Shown piece by piece: positions 53,497 through 61,808 of a stretch of 64,000 nucleotides of DNA. A program made the position numbers and the translations under genes. How positions within the stretch are numbered: position 1 is the first letter of the stretch; each line of letters starts with the position of its first letter. Source of the DNA: Haloprofundus halophilus (GTDB lineage: Archaea > Halobacteriota > Halobacteria > Halobacteriales > Haloferacaceae); NCBI RefSeq assembly GCF_003439925.1, contig NZ_QQRR01000001.1:558001-622000 (forward strand), in the 5' to 3' direction. A model generated the notes under the pieces. The model was not told the DNA's origin. It did not search any database and saw only the letters and a list, made by a program, of their open reading frames with translations.

Positions 53497-54279
53497 ATGT
53501 CCGGGAACGCCACGGTGAAGGAGTACATGACCCGAGAGGTGTCGACGGTCTCGCCGGACGACACCGTCGCCGACGTCGCCCGCCGAATCGTCGAGAGCGA
53601 CGGCCACAACGGCTTTCCCGTCTGCAACGGCCGGAAGGTCGAGGGGTTCGTCAACGCCCGCGATATCCTGATGGCCGACGGCGACGCGCCCATCTTCACC
53701 GTGATGACCGACGACATCATCGTCGCGCACCCGGAGATGAAACTCACCGACGCCGCCCGCGTCATCCTCCGGTCCGGCATCCAGAAACTCCCCGTCGTCG
53801 ACGACGCGGGCAACCTCGTCGGCATCATCTCGAACACCGACGTCATCAGGAGCCAAATCGAGCGCGCGACGCCCGAGAAGGTGGGGAAACTGATGCGGAC
53901 GCTCGAACAGATTCACGACGTGCCGGTCCACGAGGAGCGCCGACTGATCTCCATCTCGTCGCTCATCCCCACGCAGGGGCGCGTCTACGCCGACGAACTC
54001 GAAGGCCGCCGGTACGAACTCGAACGTGGCCTCGCCGAACCCCTCGTCGTCATCGACAACGACGGGACGCTGCTTCTGGCCGACGGCCACCACCGCGTGC
54101 TCGCCGCCGCCCGCTCGGAGATGGACGAGATGGACGCCTACGTCATCGTCGTCGACGACGTGGTGGAACTCGGGATGCAGCGCACCGCCGAGAAAGAGGG
54201 GCTCTCCTCCATCGACGACATCGACATCGTCGACTACGCCCGCCACCCGCTCATCGAGACGACGAAGCGGTTGCAGTAG
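53497..54279 (+). CDS. CBS-pair protein with ParB/Srx-like domain
   Basis: 260 residues. Residues 1 to about 125 form a CBS pair (VKEYMTREVSTVSPDDTV; IFTVMTDDIIVAHPEMKL; LPVVDDAGNLVGIISNTDVI), a usual binding site for adenine nucleotides. About 150-235 is a ParB/sulfiredoxin-like domain with Asp196-Gly-His-His-Arg200 in LLLADGHHRVLAAA. Related archaeal proteins include SerK, the ADP-dependent free-serine kinase of Thermococcus used in cysteine synthesis; a role in DNA partition is therefore not implied. The gene starts 69 bases after the DHH gene on the same strand, making a functional pair plausible. Confidence 0.85.
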   Translation: MSGNATVKEYMTREVSTVSPDDTVADVARRIVESDGHNGFPVCNGRKVEGFVNARDILMADGDAPIFTVMTDDIIVAHPEMKLTDAARVILRSGIQKLPVVDDAGNLVGIISNTDVIRSQIERATPEKVGKLMRTLEQIHDVPVHEERRLISISSLIPTQGRVYADELEGRRYELERGLAEPLVVIDNDGTLLLADGHHRVLAAARSEMDEMDAYVIVVDDVVELGMQRTAEKEGLSSIDDIDIVDYARHPLIETTKRLQ

Positions 54280-54365
54280 TGCAGTAGCCGAGCGACGGCG
54301 AACTCCTCGCGCGTTCGTACCCGGTCCACCGAAGCTGTTATTTTCGCCCGATAAAATCGAGTTTT

Positions 54366-54635
54366 ATGGTCCTCGGAGCCCTCGATCCGCTAGGAATCTT
54401 CGTCGGTCTCTACGCCGTCGCCGTCGGTGTACTCGGCGTCGCCCGACCGCAGACGATGTTCAAGATGCGTCACTGGCTGTCGGTGACAAGCGACTCGGAG
54501 TTGAGCGAACTGGGCGTCCTCTGGTACCGGGTCAGCGGCGCGCTCGCACTCCTTCTCGGCCTCTGGCTGCTGTACGACTGGGGCAACGTCGGACTGGTCG
54601 TCGCACACTGGCTGGGGTCGTCCGCCGTACCGTAG
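54366..54635 (+). CDS. Small membrane protein, two helices
   Basis: 89 residues with hydrophobic helices at about 5-25 (LGIFVGLYAVAVGVLGVA) and 52-82 (WYRVSGALALLLGLWLLYDW), joined by a polar loop. No catalytic motif. TTATTTTCG upstream and GATAAAATCGAGTTTT right before the ATG form an A+T-rich promoter with little or no leader. No family recognised with certainty. Confidence 0.65.
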   Translation: MVLGALDPLGIFVGLYAVAVGVLGVARPQTMFKMRHWLSVTSDSELSELGVLWYRVSGALALLLGLWLLYDWGNVGLVVAHWLGSSAVP

Positions 54636-54665
54636 CCGACTGCGGCGTCCGGTGCGGACGACACC

Positions 54666-54848
54666 TCATCGACTCTTTCGCCGGTTCCGCCGCTCGAAGC
54701 CGAGAATGAGCAGGCCGATGACCGCCCACGCGAGGATGGGAATCGGCTGCGACAGCGGCCACCACGAGGCGACCGGGAGCGCCGCGAGAACGACCGACAC
54801 CAGCGCCACGACGAGGAAGAACAGTCCGACCGTCTCGTTCGGTCTCAT
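54666..54848 (-). CDS. 60-residue membrane protein
   Basis: 60 residues from ATG 54848, chosen because the 19 residues upstream in the longer frame are not hydrophobic and the helix pair starts after it. Two membrane helices: VGLFFLVVALVSVVLAAL and IPILAWAVIGLLILGF, then a basic cytoplasmic end (ERRNRRKSR). Function unknown. It converges on the preceding plus-strand gene 30 bases away. Confidence 0.6.
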   Translation of the reverse strand: MRPNETVGLFFLVVALVSVVLAALPVASWWPLSQPIPILAWAVIGLLILGFERRNRRKSR

Positions 54849-54965
54849 CGTCTCACCGTCGGCCGCCGCGAGTAAACCGTCTTCGACACGCGACGGCGGC
54901 GACACCGAGCGCGACGACTCGGCGTGCTCGGACGGTGACGGTACCGACGGTCGGCGGAGGGTCGT

Positions 54966-55199
54966 TCACCGCTCCGGCGCGTCGAACGTCTCTCGCCACT
55001 CCTCGACGAGTTCGAGCGCCGCGTCGCGCGTCTCGACGGATTCGCGGCGGTACGTCCGCCCCTCCGGGGCCTGTTCGAGTCGGTCGAGGCGAACGACCCA
55101 CCGGCCCGCGCCCGTCTCCCGCAGGCGAATCGTCGCCCATCCGTCGGCACGTTTCCACTCGGTGAGTCGCTCGGTCGTCTCGGCTCTGGTCCAGCCCAT
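54966..55199 (-). CDS. Small soluble haloarchaeal protein
   Basis: 77 residues: an N-terminal helix (RAETTERLTEWKRAD), a three-strand centre (WATIRLRETGAGRWVVRLDRLEQ) and a C-terminal helix (DAALELVEEWRETF). The strand-rich middle with two Trp is typical of a conserved haloarchaeal family without known function (perhaps DUF7543, not certain). Same strand as the zinc-ribbon gene just upstream, 27 bases apart, so they may be one transcript. Confidence 0.68.
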   Translation of the reverse strand: MGWTRAETTERLTEWKRADGWATIRLRETGAGRWVVRLDRLEQAPEGRTYRRESVETRDAALELVEEWRETFDAPER

Positions 55200-55226
55200 A
55201 CCCCCCGTTGGACGCCCGCGACTAAA

Positions 55227-55415
55227 CTACGACGCCGTCCGACTGTCGCCGTCGGCGCTCGCGTTCGAGTTGACGTTCGCGCTCGCGAGCGGACCCGTCT
55301 CGTGACCGCACGCCGGACACACCGCGTATCCGAAGCAGTCGTATTCGATGACGTCCGCTCGTTCGGCCGTTCCGCACGCGCTGCACTCGAAGTACGCCAC
55401 CCATTCGAATCCCAT
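55227..55415 (-). CDS. 62-residue zinc-ribbon protein
   Basis: 62 residues with two full zinc knuckles: Cys-Ser-Ala-Cys-Gly (11-15) and Cys-Pro-Ala-Cys-Gly (33-37), spaced 17 residues apart. An Asp/Asn/Ser-rich tail (about 42-62) looks disordered. Such zinc ribbons mediate protein or nucleic-acid contacts in haloarchaea; the partner is unknown. CATTAACTAAGG (own strand) about 25-30 bases before the ATG is a likely promoter. Confidence 0.72.
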   Translation of the reverse strand: MGFEWVAYFECSACGTAERADVIEYDCFGYAVCPACGHETGPLASANVNSNASADGDSRTAS

Positions 55416-55856
55416 GTACGGTCAGTAGACACGAGTGTCCTTAGTTAATGAGCGCCTGTTCTCGGGTACGCGAGCCTCTACGCCCTCCAGAAACGGAAGA
55501 CTGAGCGCCTATCGACTCGGTTCGATGTCGTCGTCGGGCGAACGACGTGGGAGAGGTCGTTTAGCCGCGCGTCAGAGTCGAGACAGTCGAGAGCGCGCGG
55601 GCGACGACGCCGACCGTGTACGGCGTGTAAAGCGGTGTAAAATCGGCTGCCGGCAGCCGACTCCGACGACGTTCAAACGGTGATTTACATCGGAGTCGGG
55701 CCGGCGACGGCCGTCTCTCGGCCGTAGCGTTTCCGCAAGTCGTCGGTTTCGATGGCGAGGGAGGGCATCGTCTCGACGTCTCGTCGACGCTCCAAAGAGC
55801 TACCGCCATCACCAGTACCTCGCGGGGTTTATCCACTCGCCGGCAGTATGTCAGTT
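55416..55856. promoter_or_regulatory. 441-base noncoding region with nested palindromes
   Basis: No convincing gene; the two open frames crossing it are Arg/Ser-rich and without motif. TCGGCTGCCGGCAGCCGA (55643-55660) is a perfect 18-base palindrome. CCGACTCCGA (55657-55666) pairs with TCGGAGTCGG (55690-55699), overlapping the first. GTGTAAA occurs twice just before. The TATA-like GGTTTATCC (55825-55833) serves the dehydrogenase. The cluster may be a regulator site or an RNA structure. Confidence 0.5.
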
Positions 55857-56888
55857 ATGCGCACGGCTGTACTCTCCGAGGACCTCCAGTTACAGATAGC
55901 GGAGCGTGACCGCCCCGAACCCGAGGACGACGAGGTGTTGGTCAGGATGCGGTCGGTCGGCATCTGCGGGTCGGACGTTCACTACTACGAACACGGACGC
56001 ATCGGCGACTACGTCGTCGACTCGCCGCTGGTGCTCGGTCACGAGAGCGCCGGCGAGGTGGTCGAGGTCGGTTCGGCGGTCGACGACCTCGGCGTCGGCG
56101 ACCGGGTGACGCTCGAACCGGGCGTCCCCTGCGGGCGCGACGATTGCGAGTTCTGTCGCGCGAACGAGTACAACCTCTGTCCGAACGTCCAGTTCATGGC
56201 GACGCCGCCGGACGACGGCGCGTTCGCCGAGTACGTCGCCTGGCCCGCCGACTACGCGTACCGACTCCCCGAGTCGGTGTCGCTGCGGGCGGGCGCGCTC
56301 ATCGAACCGCTGTCGGTCGGCATCCACGTCTGTCGCCGCGCGGGCATCGGACTCGGCGACGCCGTCTACATCTCCGGTTGCGGTCCCATCGGGCTGTTGG
56401 CGATGGAGGTCGCCCGCGTCGCGGGCGCAGAGCCGATTGTCGTTGCCGACGTCCTGCCCTCGAAGCTCGAACGGGCGCGCGAACGCGGCGCGACGGTCGT
56501 GAACGTCGCCGAAGAGAACCCCGTCGACGCCGTCGAGGAGGCGACTGGCGGGCGCTTCGCCGACGTGGTCGTCGAGGCGTCGGGTGCGGAGCAGGCCATC
56601 GGGGGCACGCTCGACGTGGTTCGTCGCGGCGGCACCGTCGTCCTCGTCGGTCTCGCCGCCGACGGCGTCGTCCCCTTCGACACCAACGACATCATCGACA
56701 ACGAACTCGACCTGCTGGGGTCGTTCCGTTACCGCCACACCTACCCGACGGCCATCGAGCTGCTGGCGAGCGAGCAGGTCGACGTAGAGGGGATAATCGA
56801 CTTCGAGATGGCTCTCGACGACGTCGACGAGGCGTTCCGGCGCGTCCAGGCCGGCGAAACGGTAAAAGGGATGATTTCGCTCGGCTGA
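55857..56888 (+). CDS. Zinc-dependent medium-chain dehydrogenase, sorbitol/xylitol type
   Basis: 343 residues from ATG 55857 (an in-frame ATG at 55848 adds three residues). Catalytic zinc: Cys37, His62 and Glu63 (VGICGSDVHYYEHG, LGHESAG). The structural zinc lobe has Cys92, Cys97, Cys100 and Cys108, with four residues instead of two between the first pair. The NAD(P) loop is GCGPIGLLAMEVA. The family oxidises polyols and sugar alcohols; the HYYEHG motif points to the sorbitol/xylitol branch. TATA-like GGTTTATCC lies about 27 bases before the ATG, so the mRNA is probably leaderless. Confidence 0.92.
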   Translation: MRTAVLSEDLQLQIAERDRPEPEDDEVLVRMRSVGICGSDVHYYEHGRIGDYVVDSPLVLGHESAGEVVEVGSAVDDLGVGDRVTLEPGVPCGRDDCEFCRANEYNLCPNVQFMATPPDDGAFAEYVAWPADYAYRLPESVSLRAGALIEPLSVGIHVCRRAGIGLGDAVYISGCGPIGLLAMEVARVAGAEPIVVADVLPSKLERARERGATVVNVAEENPVDAVEEATGGRFADVVVEASGAEQAIGGTLDVVRRGGTVVLVGLAADGVVPFDTNDIIDNELDLLGSFRYRHTYPTAIELLASEQVDVEGIIDFEMALDDVDEAFRRVQAGETVKGMISLG

Positions 56889-57070
56889 GGGGGGGATGGG
56901 GGGTTGCCGAGCGAAGGGAAGTCAGAACGCGAGCGCGAAAGCGGAAGCGGCGGCACTCGACCGTGCGGGTCAGACACGGTCCGTGCCGACTTCGAGACGA
57001 CGGGTGTCTCCGACGAATCGAAACGCTCGCGGGTGTCTCACCTTTGCCGGGTCTGTGGGGAACCCAGGCA

Positions 57071-57120
57071 GTTCGACGAAACCGTCGAACGATAAAAAGT
57101 GAGCCGCCTAACCGGTTAGG
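57071..57120 (-). terminator. Two hairpins at a convergent gene end
   Basis: GTTCGACG (57071-57078) and CGTCGAAC (57083-57090) form a perfect 8-bp stem with AAAC loop. CCTAACCGGTTAGG (57107-57120) is a 14-base palindrome adjoining the regulator stop. On the minus strand the latter is followed by CTTTTTATC, so it suits termination of the regulator transcript. The first hairpin faces the dehydrogenase side. Confidence 0.55.
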
Positions 57121-58719
57121 TCAGTCGACGTTCTGCGAGATGCCGTCGAAGTAGGCGGTGAGCAGTTTCCCTTGGCTGCGGCGGAGATGCTCGTGGAACG
57201 TCGGCGGCGACACGCCGAGCGCCTCGGCGACTTCCTCCGCCGTGCTCCCGCGGGGCCACTCGAAGAACCCGGCGAGAAACGCCGTCTCCAGCACCTCCTT
57301 CTGCCGTTCGGTCAGCGCTTCGTCGAGCGCGTCGCGGAACTCGACGCCGCGGCCGTTCGTGCGCTCGCGTTCGCGCTGGGCGCGGAGCGAAACGTTGGGG
57401 TACCGGTCTCGAAGCGCCGTGACGACGGAGCGAACGTCGGCGACCGCCGGGAGTTCGACGGTCATAGAGCCGTCCTCGCCGTCGGCGTGCGCCTCCCTCA
57501 GGACGCCGCCGAGGTCGGCGACGACGGACGCGACCGTGGCGTCCGGCGGCGTCAGCCGGAGGACCGCCTCGTCGTCGTACTCGGCGACGACGACGGCGTC
57601 GCCGTCGGCCTCGCGGGCGGCCTCGACGACGGTCGCCGAGTCCGCTCCCTCGACGGCGACGAACTCCGAGAGCGAGCCGTCGTCGGCCGTGACGACGCCC
57701 TCGATGGAGACCGAGGCGTCAGCGTCGGCGGCGACGGTGAGAAAGAACGGTCCGGGGACGGTCACGTCGAACTTGAGTTCGACGACCGAGTCGCTGACGA
57801 GCGCGTTCCGCTTCTCGGCGGCGTTTATCGCGTATCCGATGGTCTCGCCGAGTTCTCGCAGCACCGCGATTTCGTCCTCCTCGAACGCCGCCGAGCGAGT
57901 CGCGTATAGGCAGAGCACCCCGTAACTCGCGTCCCGGTAGACGAGCGGAACCGCCGCGGCCGAGTCGAGTCCGCGCTCGGCGGCCGTCGACTCCGGGTCG
58001 AACGCGTCGTCGTCGACGGCGTCGGCGACGCAGACCTCACCGGTCTCGACCGCTGCCAGCGCCATCTTCCCCTCGGCGTCGACCTCCTCGGGCGTCGCGT
58101 CGTCGAAGCCGCGGCCGCTGGCCCACGTTCGGGCGAGGACCGACTCGCCGTCGTAGCCGCGCTCGCCGATCCACGCGAAGCGGTACGGTCGTTCCCCGGC
58201 GAGGTGAGTACAGACCTCTCGCTCTATCTCCTCGCGGGTCGACGTCCGGACGAGCGCCTCGTTGACTTCTCGGATGACGGCGTTGATCCGGTTCAGCGTC
58301 TCGACGCGACTGGTCTGTCGCTGGAGCGCCTCGATGCGGCGCTTCCGCTCGGTGATGTCGCGGCCGATACCCGAGACGCCGACGGGGTCGCCGTCCTCGT
58401 CGTGGAGCAACGCGCCCGTGAACTCGTAGGGGATGCGCTCGTCCTCGGAGGTGAGAAGCGACGCCTCCTCCTGGGCCTTGCCCGTCTCGACGACGCGAAC
58501 GATCGCCTCCGTGATAGCCGAGCGGTCCTCAGGTGCGATGAAGTCCAACGGTATCATCTGTTCTATCTCGTCGTCGCTGTATCCGGTCACCTCCCGCAGC
58601 CGACTGTTCCACTGCAGGAACCGACCGTCGAGATCGAACAGAAAAAATACGTCGGTGAGCGTGTCGATGGCGCTGTCGAGCAGCGCCGACGCATCCTCGT
58701 CGACACCTTGTCGCTGCAT
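57121..58719 (-). CDS. PAS-GAF-HTH10 regulator of the bacterio-opsin-activator family
   Basis: 532 residues from ATG 58719. A PAS domain (about 15-125, FFLFDLDGRFLQWNSRLREVTGY) is followed by a GAF domain (about 150-290, including AAVPLVYRDASYGVLCLYA), the Bat-specific beta region (about 305-460) and an HTH_10 DNA-binding domain (about 470-525, LTERQKEVLETAFLAGFFEWPRG). Bat-like proteins sense oxygen or light and switch haloarchaeal genes; the ligand here is unknown. A TATA-like GCTTATTGTC lies about 27 bases before the ATG. No obvious target gene is linked. Confidence 0.9.
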   Translation of the reverse strand: MQRQGVDEDASALLDSAIDTLTDVFFLFDLDGRFLQWNSRLREVTGYSDDEIEQMIPLDFIAPEDRSAITEAIVRVVETGKAQEEASLLTSEDERIPYEFTGALLHDEDGDPVGVSGIGRDITERKRRIEALQRQTSRVETLNRINAVIREVNEALVRTSTREEIEREVCTHLAGERPYRFAWIGERGYDGESVLARTWASGRGFDDATPEEVDAEGKMALAAVETGEVCVADAVDDDAFDPESTAAERGLDSAAAVPLVYRDASYGVLCLYATRSAAFEEDEIAVLRELGETIGYAINAAEKRNALVSDSVVELKFDVTVPGPFFLTVAADADASVSIEGVVTADDGSLSEFVAVEGADSATVVEAAREADGDAVVVAEYDDEAVLRLTPPDATVASVVADLGGVLREAHADGEDGSMTVELPAVADVRSVVTALRDRYPNVSLRAQRERERTNGRGVEFRDALDEALTERQKEVLETAFLAGFFEWPRGSTAEEVAEALGVSPPTFHEHLRRSQGKLLTAYFDGISQNVD

Positions 58720-58952
58720 TGGTCTCCGTTCTGTCGCCGAGACAATAAGCGGCCCGTTCAATCACTGAGCCGATATCGTCCGCCGGTCGTCGCGGGCGAC
58801 GACGGCGAGGGGGGCGCCGTCGACCGTCGCCGAACGTCGGGGTCGGCGGAACCCGACCTGAGTCGCCCCCGAGAGACCGTCCGCGGTCGACGGCCGGCGC
58901 CACAGCGTTCGAGGCGACCCGCGGGGTTCGGTCCCTACGGTCGGCGTGGCGG

Positions 58953-60377
58953 TCAGACGAGCGTCGTCTCGTCGAGGGTGGCGAGGTCGCCGCCCTCCGC
59001 TCGCTCGACGGCGTCGTAGGCGTCGACGAATCCGGCGCCGGCGCTGGCCGGTTCGTAGCTCGATAGCGCGTCCTCGGCTTCGGCTTCGACCGTCGCCAGC
59101 AGTTCGCGGGCCGTGGGTCGACTCCCCTGCGCGGCGACGTGGGCGTCGACGACCAAGGCGGCGATACCCGAGACGTGCGGACAGGCCATGCTCGTCCCGC
59201 TGATGCTCGCGTAGTACAGTTCGCCGTCGTCGACCGTCGTCGCCCCCAGCGGGTCGTCCGGCGACATCGTGCTCACGATCTCGTTTCCGGGCGCGGCGAC
59301 GCCGGTCCGGTAGATACCGAGCGGTCCCGACGCTTCGCCGGACTCGTAGTACGTCGCCAGGTTCGACAGCGCCGTCTCGCGGTCGTAGTTGCTGCCGTCG
59401 TCGCGGCCGCGCGAGGAGAAGTCGGTGACTTCCTTTCGGTCGTTCGTCGCGGCGACGCCGAGGACGTGCGGCGCCTTCGCGTAGTCGTTCAGCGTGTCGT
59501 ACCCCGGTCCGGAGTTGCCTGCGGCGAACACCGGGAGGATGTCCGCTTGGTAGGCGTACCACGAGGCGACGTTGAGCGTCGCGTTCGGGTCGAAGTCGTC
59601 GGTACTCGACGCGCCGTAGGAGTTCGAGACGACCTGGTACGTCGAGCCGTCGCCGTTTTCGAGCATGTGGTCGAACGCCGCCGCCGCCTTGAGAATCGAG
59701 AGGCCCGCGCTCGTCGAGTAGGAGGTGAGCGTCGCCGCCGGTGCCATCCCCTTGTACTGGCCGTCGCTCGCGCTGCCGTCGCCGGCGACGGTGCCCGAAC
59801 AGTGGGTGCCGTGTCCGATCTCGTCGGTGTCCAACGCGCCCGCGTCGAGCCACAGCGTCTCGGTGCCGGTGAGTCCCAGGGGGTCGCCGACCCACTGGTA
59901 GTTCGCGTCGAGGTTCGCCGCCAGGTCGGGATGGTCGCCGTCGATGCCGCTGTCGATGACGACGACGTGGGCGTTCTCGCCGGCGTAGCCGAGGTCGCTC
60001 TGGACCTCGGCCGCCCGAGTCACCTCGCGGCCGTCGTCGTTGAAGTATTCGAGGTCGCGGTTCGCTTCGACGTAGCGAACTTCGTCCCAGTCGGCGACGG
60101 TCGCTATCTGCGCCCCCGTCAGTCGGCTAAAGCCCACCGGGAGCACCGAGAACTCGTGGTAGCCGTCGACGAGCTCCAGCGAGTCGAGCAGACCCACGTC
60201 GTCGTTCGACTCGAAGACGACGAGTACCTCCTGTAGCGCGTCGCTCGCCGTATCCAAGGTGTCGTCGACGAGCGAACCGAGCGTCCCCGCCCGCGCCCGA
60301 CCCGCGAAGGGGAGCAGCGATGCCGCGCCGGTCAGTTTCAGTACGGTCCGTCTTTCGAGCGTCGGTGTTTCGTCCAT
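58953..60377 (-). CDS. Subtilisin-family (S8) serine protease, Tat-exported
   Basis: 474 residues from ATG 60377. The N-terminus has a twin-arginine signal (ERRTVLKLTGAASLLPFAGRARA), then an inhibitor-like propeptide (about 45-110) and the catalytic domain with Asp142 (VIDSGID), His189 (GHGTHCSGT), oxyanion Asn288 (AAGNSG) and Ser396 (GTSMACPHVSG). It lacks the C-terminal extension of larger halolysins. It would be an extracellular halolysin-like protease, folded before export. The region upstream has a 9-bp perfect inverted repeat, suggesting regulated expression. Confidence 0.93.
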   Translation of the reverse strand: MDETPTLERRTVLKLTGAASLLPFAGRARAGTLGSLVDDTLDTASDALQEVLVVFESNDDVGLLDSLELVDGYHEFSVLPVGFSRLTGAQIATVADWDEVRYVEANRDLEYFNDDGREVTRAAEVQSDLGYAGENAHVVVIDSGIDGDHPDLAANLDANYQWVGDPLGLTGTETLWLDAGALDTDEIGHGTHCSGTVAGDGSASDGQYKGMAPAATLTSYSTSAGLSILKAAAAFDHMLENGDGSTYQVVSNSYGASSTDDFDPNATLNVASWYAYQADILPVFAAGNSGPGYDTLNDYAKAPHVLGVAATNDRKEVTDFSSRGRDDGSNYDRETALSNLATYYESGEASGPLGIYRTGVAAPGNEIVSTMSPDDPLGATTVDDGELYYASISGTSMACPHVSGIAALVVDAHVAAQGSRPTARELLATVEAEAEDALSSYEPASAGAGFVDAYDAVERAEGGDLATLDETTLV

Positions 60378-60682
60378 CGTTGGTGTCGATAACGTCGGCC
60401 GAGACGCGCCGCCTCCCGACGGCGAACGTCCCTTCGTGCCGAACGGACACACTTTCGATTGAGCTGACTAAGTACATTAACCTAATCAGATTAGGTTAGT
60501 TGTAATAAGTGTGCGAAATCAGCGTACGGTTCGCACAAATCGGTGAGTGAGGGAATATCGACGCGAACACGACAGGGCGACACCCGCCGTCGCACCGGAG
60601 TCGGCAGACGAGGCGACACACCGGGCGTCGTAACGGTGGAAAAAGGTGTCGTACCGACCGAATCCGGAGGGGTCGGCGACGA
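60378..60682. promoter_or_regulatory. Upstream region of the protease with TAACCTAAT palindrome
   Basis: No gene in these 305 bases. TAACCTAAT (60478-60486) and ATTAGGTTA (60490-60498) form a perfect 9-bp inverted repeat with a 3-base spacer, about 100 bases upstream of the protease ATG in an A+T-rich patch (60470-60520). On the minus strand ACTTATTAC (about 60503-60511) precedes it and may be the TATA box, which would put the palindrome near the transcript start, a place suited to a repressor. Confidence 0.55.
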
Positions 60683-61783
60683 CTACTCGGCGTCGGTCTC
60701 GTCGTCGGCCGCCGCCGGGACGAGCGCGTCGACGTCGGCGTGCTCGAACAGCAGTTCGCGCATCAGTTCGACGGTCCGCTCGTCGCGCGTGCGACCGCCG
60801 CGAATTATCTCCTCGGTGCGGTCGATGGCCGACAGCGTGTCCGCGTTGAGCACGAGCACCGGGACGCCCTCGGACTCGGCGCGGCCGACGACCGCTCCCG
60901 AGGGTCGGTGGCCGCCGGTGAGGACGAGACACTTCACGCCGGGTGCCTGGAGCGCGGCGGTCTGGACGTCCGCGCGGTCGCCGCCGGTGATGACGGCGGC
61001 GTCCTTCGTCCGGCGGAAGTAACGGAGCGCCTCGTCCGCGCCCATCGCGCCGACGAGGAAGCGTTCGACGTAGGCGTCGGTCGGCGCGTCGGTGACGAGT
61101 TCCGCGCCGAGTTCGTCGGCGAGGTCGGCGACGGAGATACCGGCGAGTTCGCGCTCGCGCGGGACGACGCCCAGGACGGGCACGTCGCGGCTTTCGAGGA
61201 AGGAGACGACTTCCGTCTCCAGTTCGTCGTAGGCGGCGTCGCCGACGCGATTGAACAGCACGCCGGCGAGTCGGTCGTCGCCTTCGTCGCGCACGTCGTC
61301 GACGGCGGCGAGCACGTCGTCGAGGTCCGCGGGCGTCGCGTAGTCGGCGACGAGAAGCACCTTCGCGTCGAGCAGGTCGGCGATTTCGGGGTCGGTGAGG
61401 TCGACGATGCCGCCGGTGGTGTGTTTGCCGCCGCCTTCGACGAGCATCAGATCGGTGTCGGCCGAGAGCACGTCGTAGTACTCGCGGACGATCTCGGCGA
61501 GGTCCTCGCCGCTCTCCCGGCCGCGAACCGCGCCCTGGATGAACGTCGGCGAGTAGACGATGGGTTCCATCTCGTGCATCTCGGCGTCGGTGCCGAGCAG
61601 TTCCCGCGCGAGCATCGGGTCCTCGTCGAGCGTCTTGCCGACGTTGCTCTGCAGTCGCGTCCCCTTCGGCTTCATGTAGCCGACAGAGAGGCCGCGGTCC
61701 TGCGCGAGCAAGCCGAGCGCGAGCGTCACCGCCGTCTTTCCGGTACTGTCCTGCGTCGAGGTCACCAGTAGGGTTTCGGTCAT
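60683..61783 (-). CDS. BioD-like AAA and DRTGG-domain protein (phosphotransacetylase-family)
   Basis: 366 residues. The N-terminal part is a BioD-like P-loop domain (TSTQDSTGKTAVTLALGLLAQ), with VEGGGKHTTGGIVDL later. The DRTGG domain (about 205-320) follows; the C-terminal helix is acidic. It resembles the front half of bacterial phosphotransacetylases but has no catalytic Pta domain, so it cannot transfer acetyl groups itself. It lies 25 bases after the ADP-forming acetyl-CoA synthetase, same strand, so an allosteric or regulatory role in acetate metabolism is inferred. Confidence 0.85.
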   Translation of the reverse strand: MTETLLVTSTQDSTGKTAVTLALGLLAQDRGLSVGYMKPKGTRLQSNVGKTLDEDPMLARELLGTDAEMHEMEPIVYSPTFIQGAVRGRESGEDLAEIVREYYDVLSADTDLMLVEGGGKHTTGGIVDLTDPEIADLLDAKVLLVADYATPADLDDVLAAVDDVRDEGDDRLAGVLFNRVGDAAYDELETEVVSFLESRDVPVLGVVPRERELAGISVADLADELGAELVTDAPTDAYVERFLVGAMGADEALRYFRRTKDAAVITGGDRADVQTAALQAPGVKCLVLTGGHRPSGAVVGRAESEGVPVLVLNADTLSAIDRTEEIIRGGRTRDERTVELMRELLFEHADVDALVPAAADDETDAE

Positions 61784-61808
61784 GAGTGTGTGAGGGTTTC
61801 GTGGTCGC

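Noticed and set aside
53497-54279. CBS-ParB protein as a chromosome or plasmid partition factor near an origin
   Set aside because: No parA, no parS-like repeats and no orc/cdc6 gene are present; the ParB/Srx domain is also found in a metabolic kinase.
55435-55836. Two open frames of 82 and 91 codons across the palindrome-rich spacer
   Set aside because: Neither has coding-like composition; both run through the palindromes.
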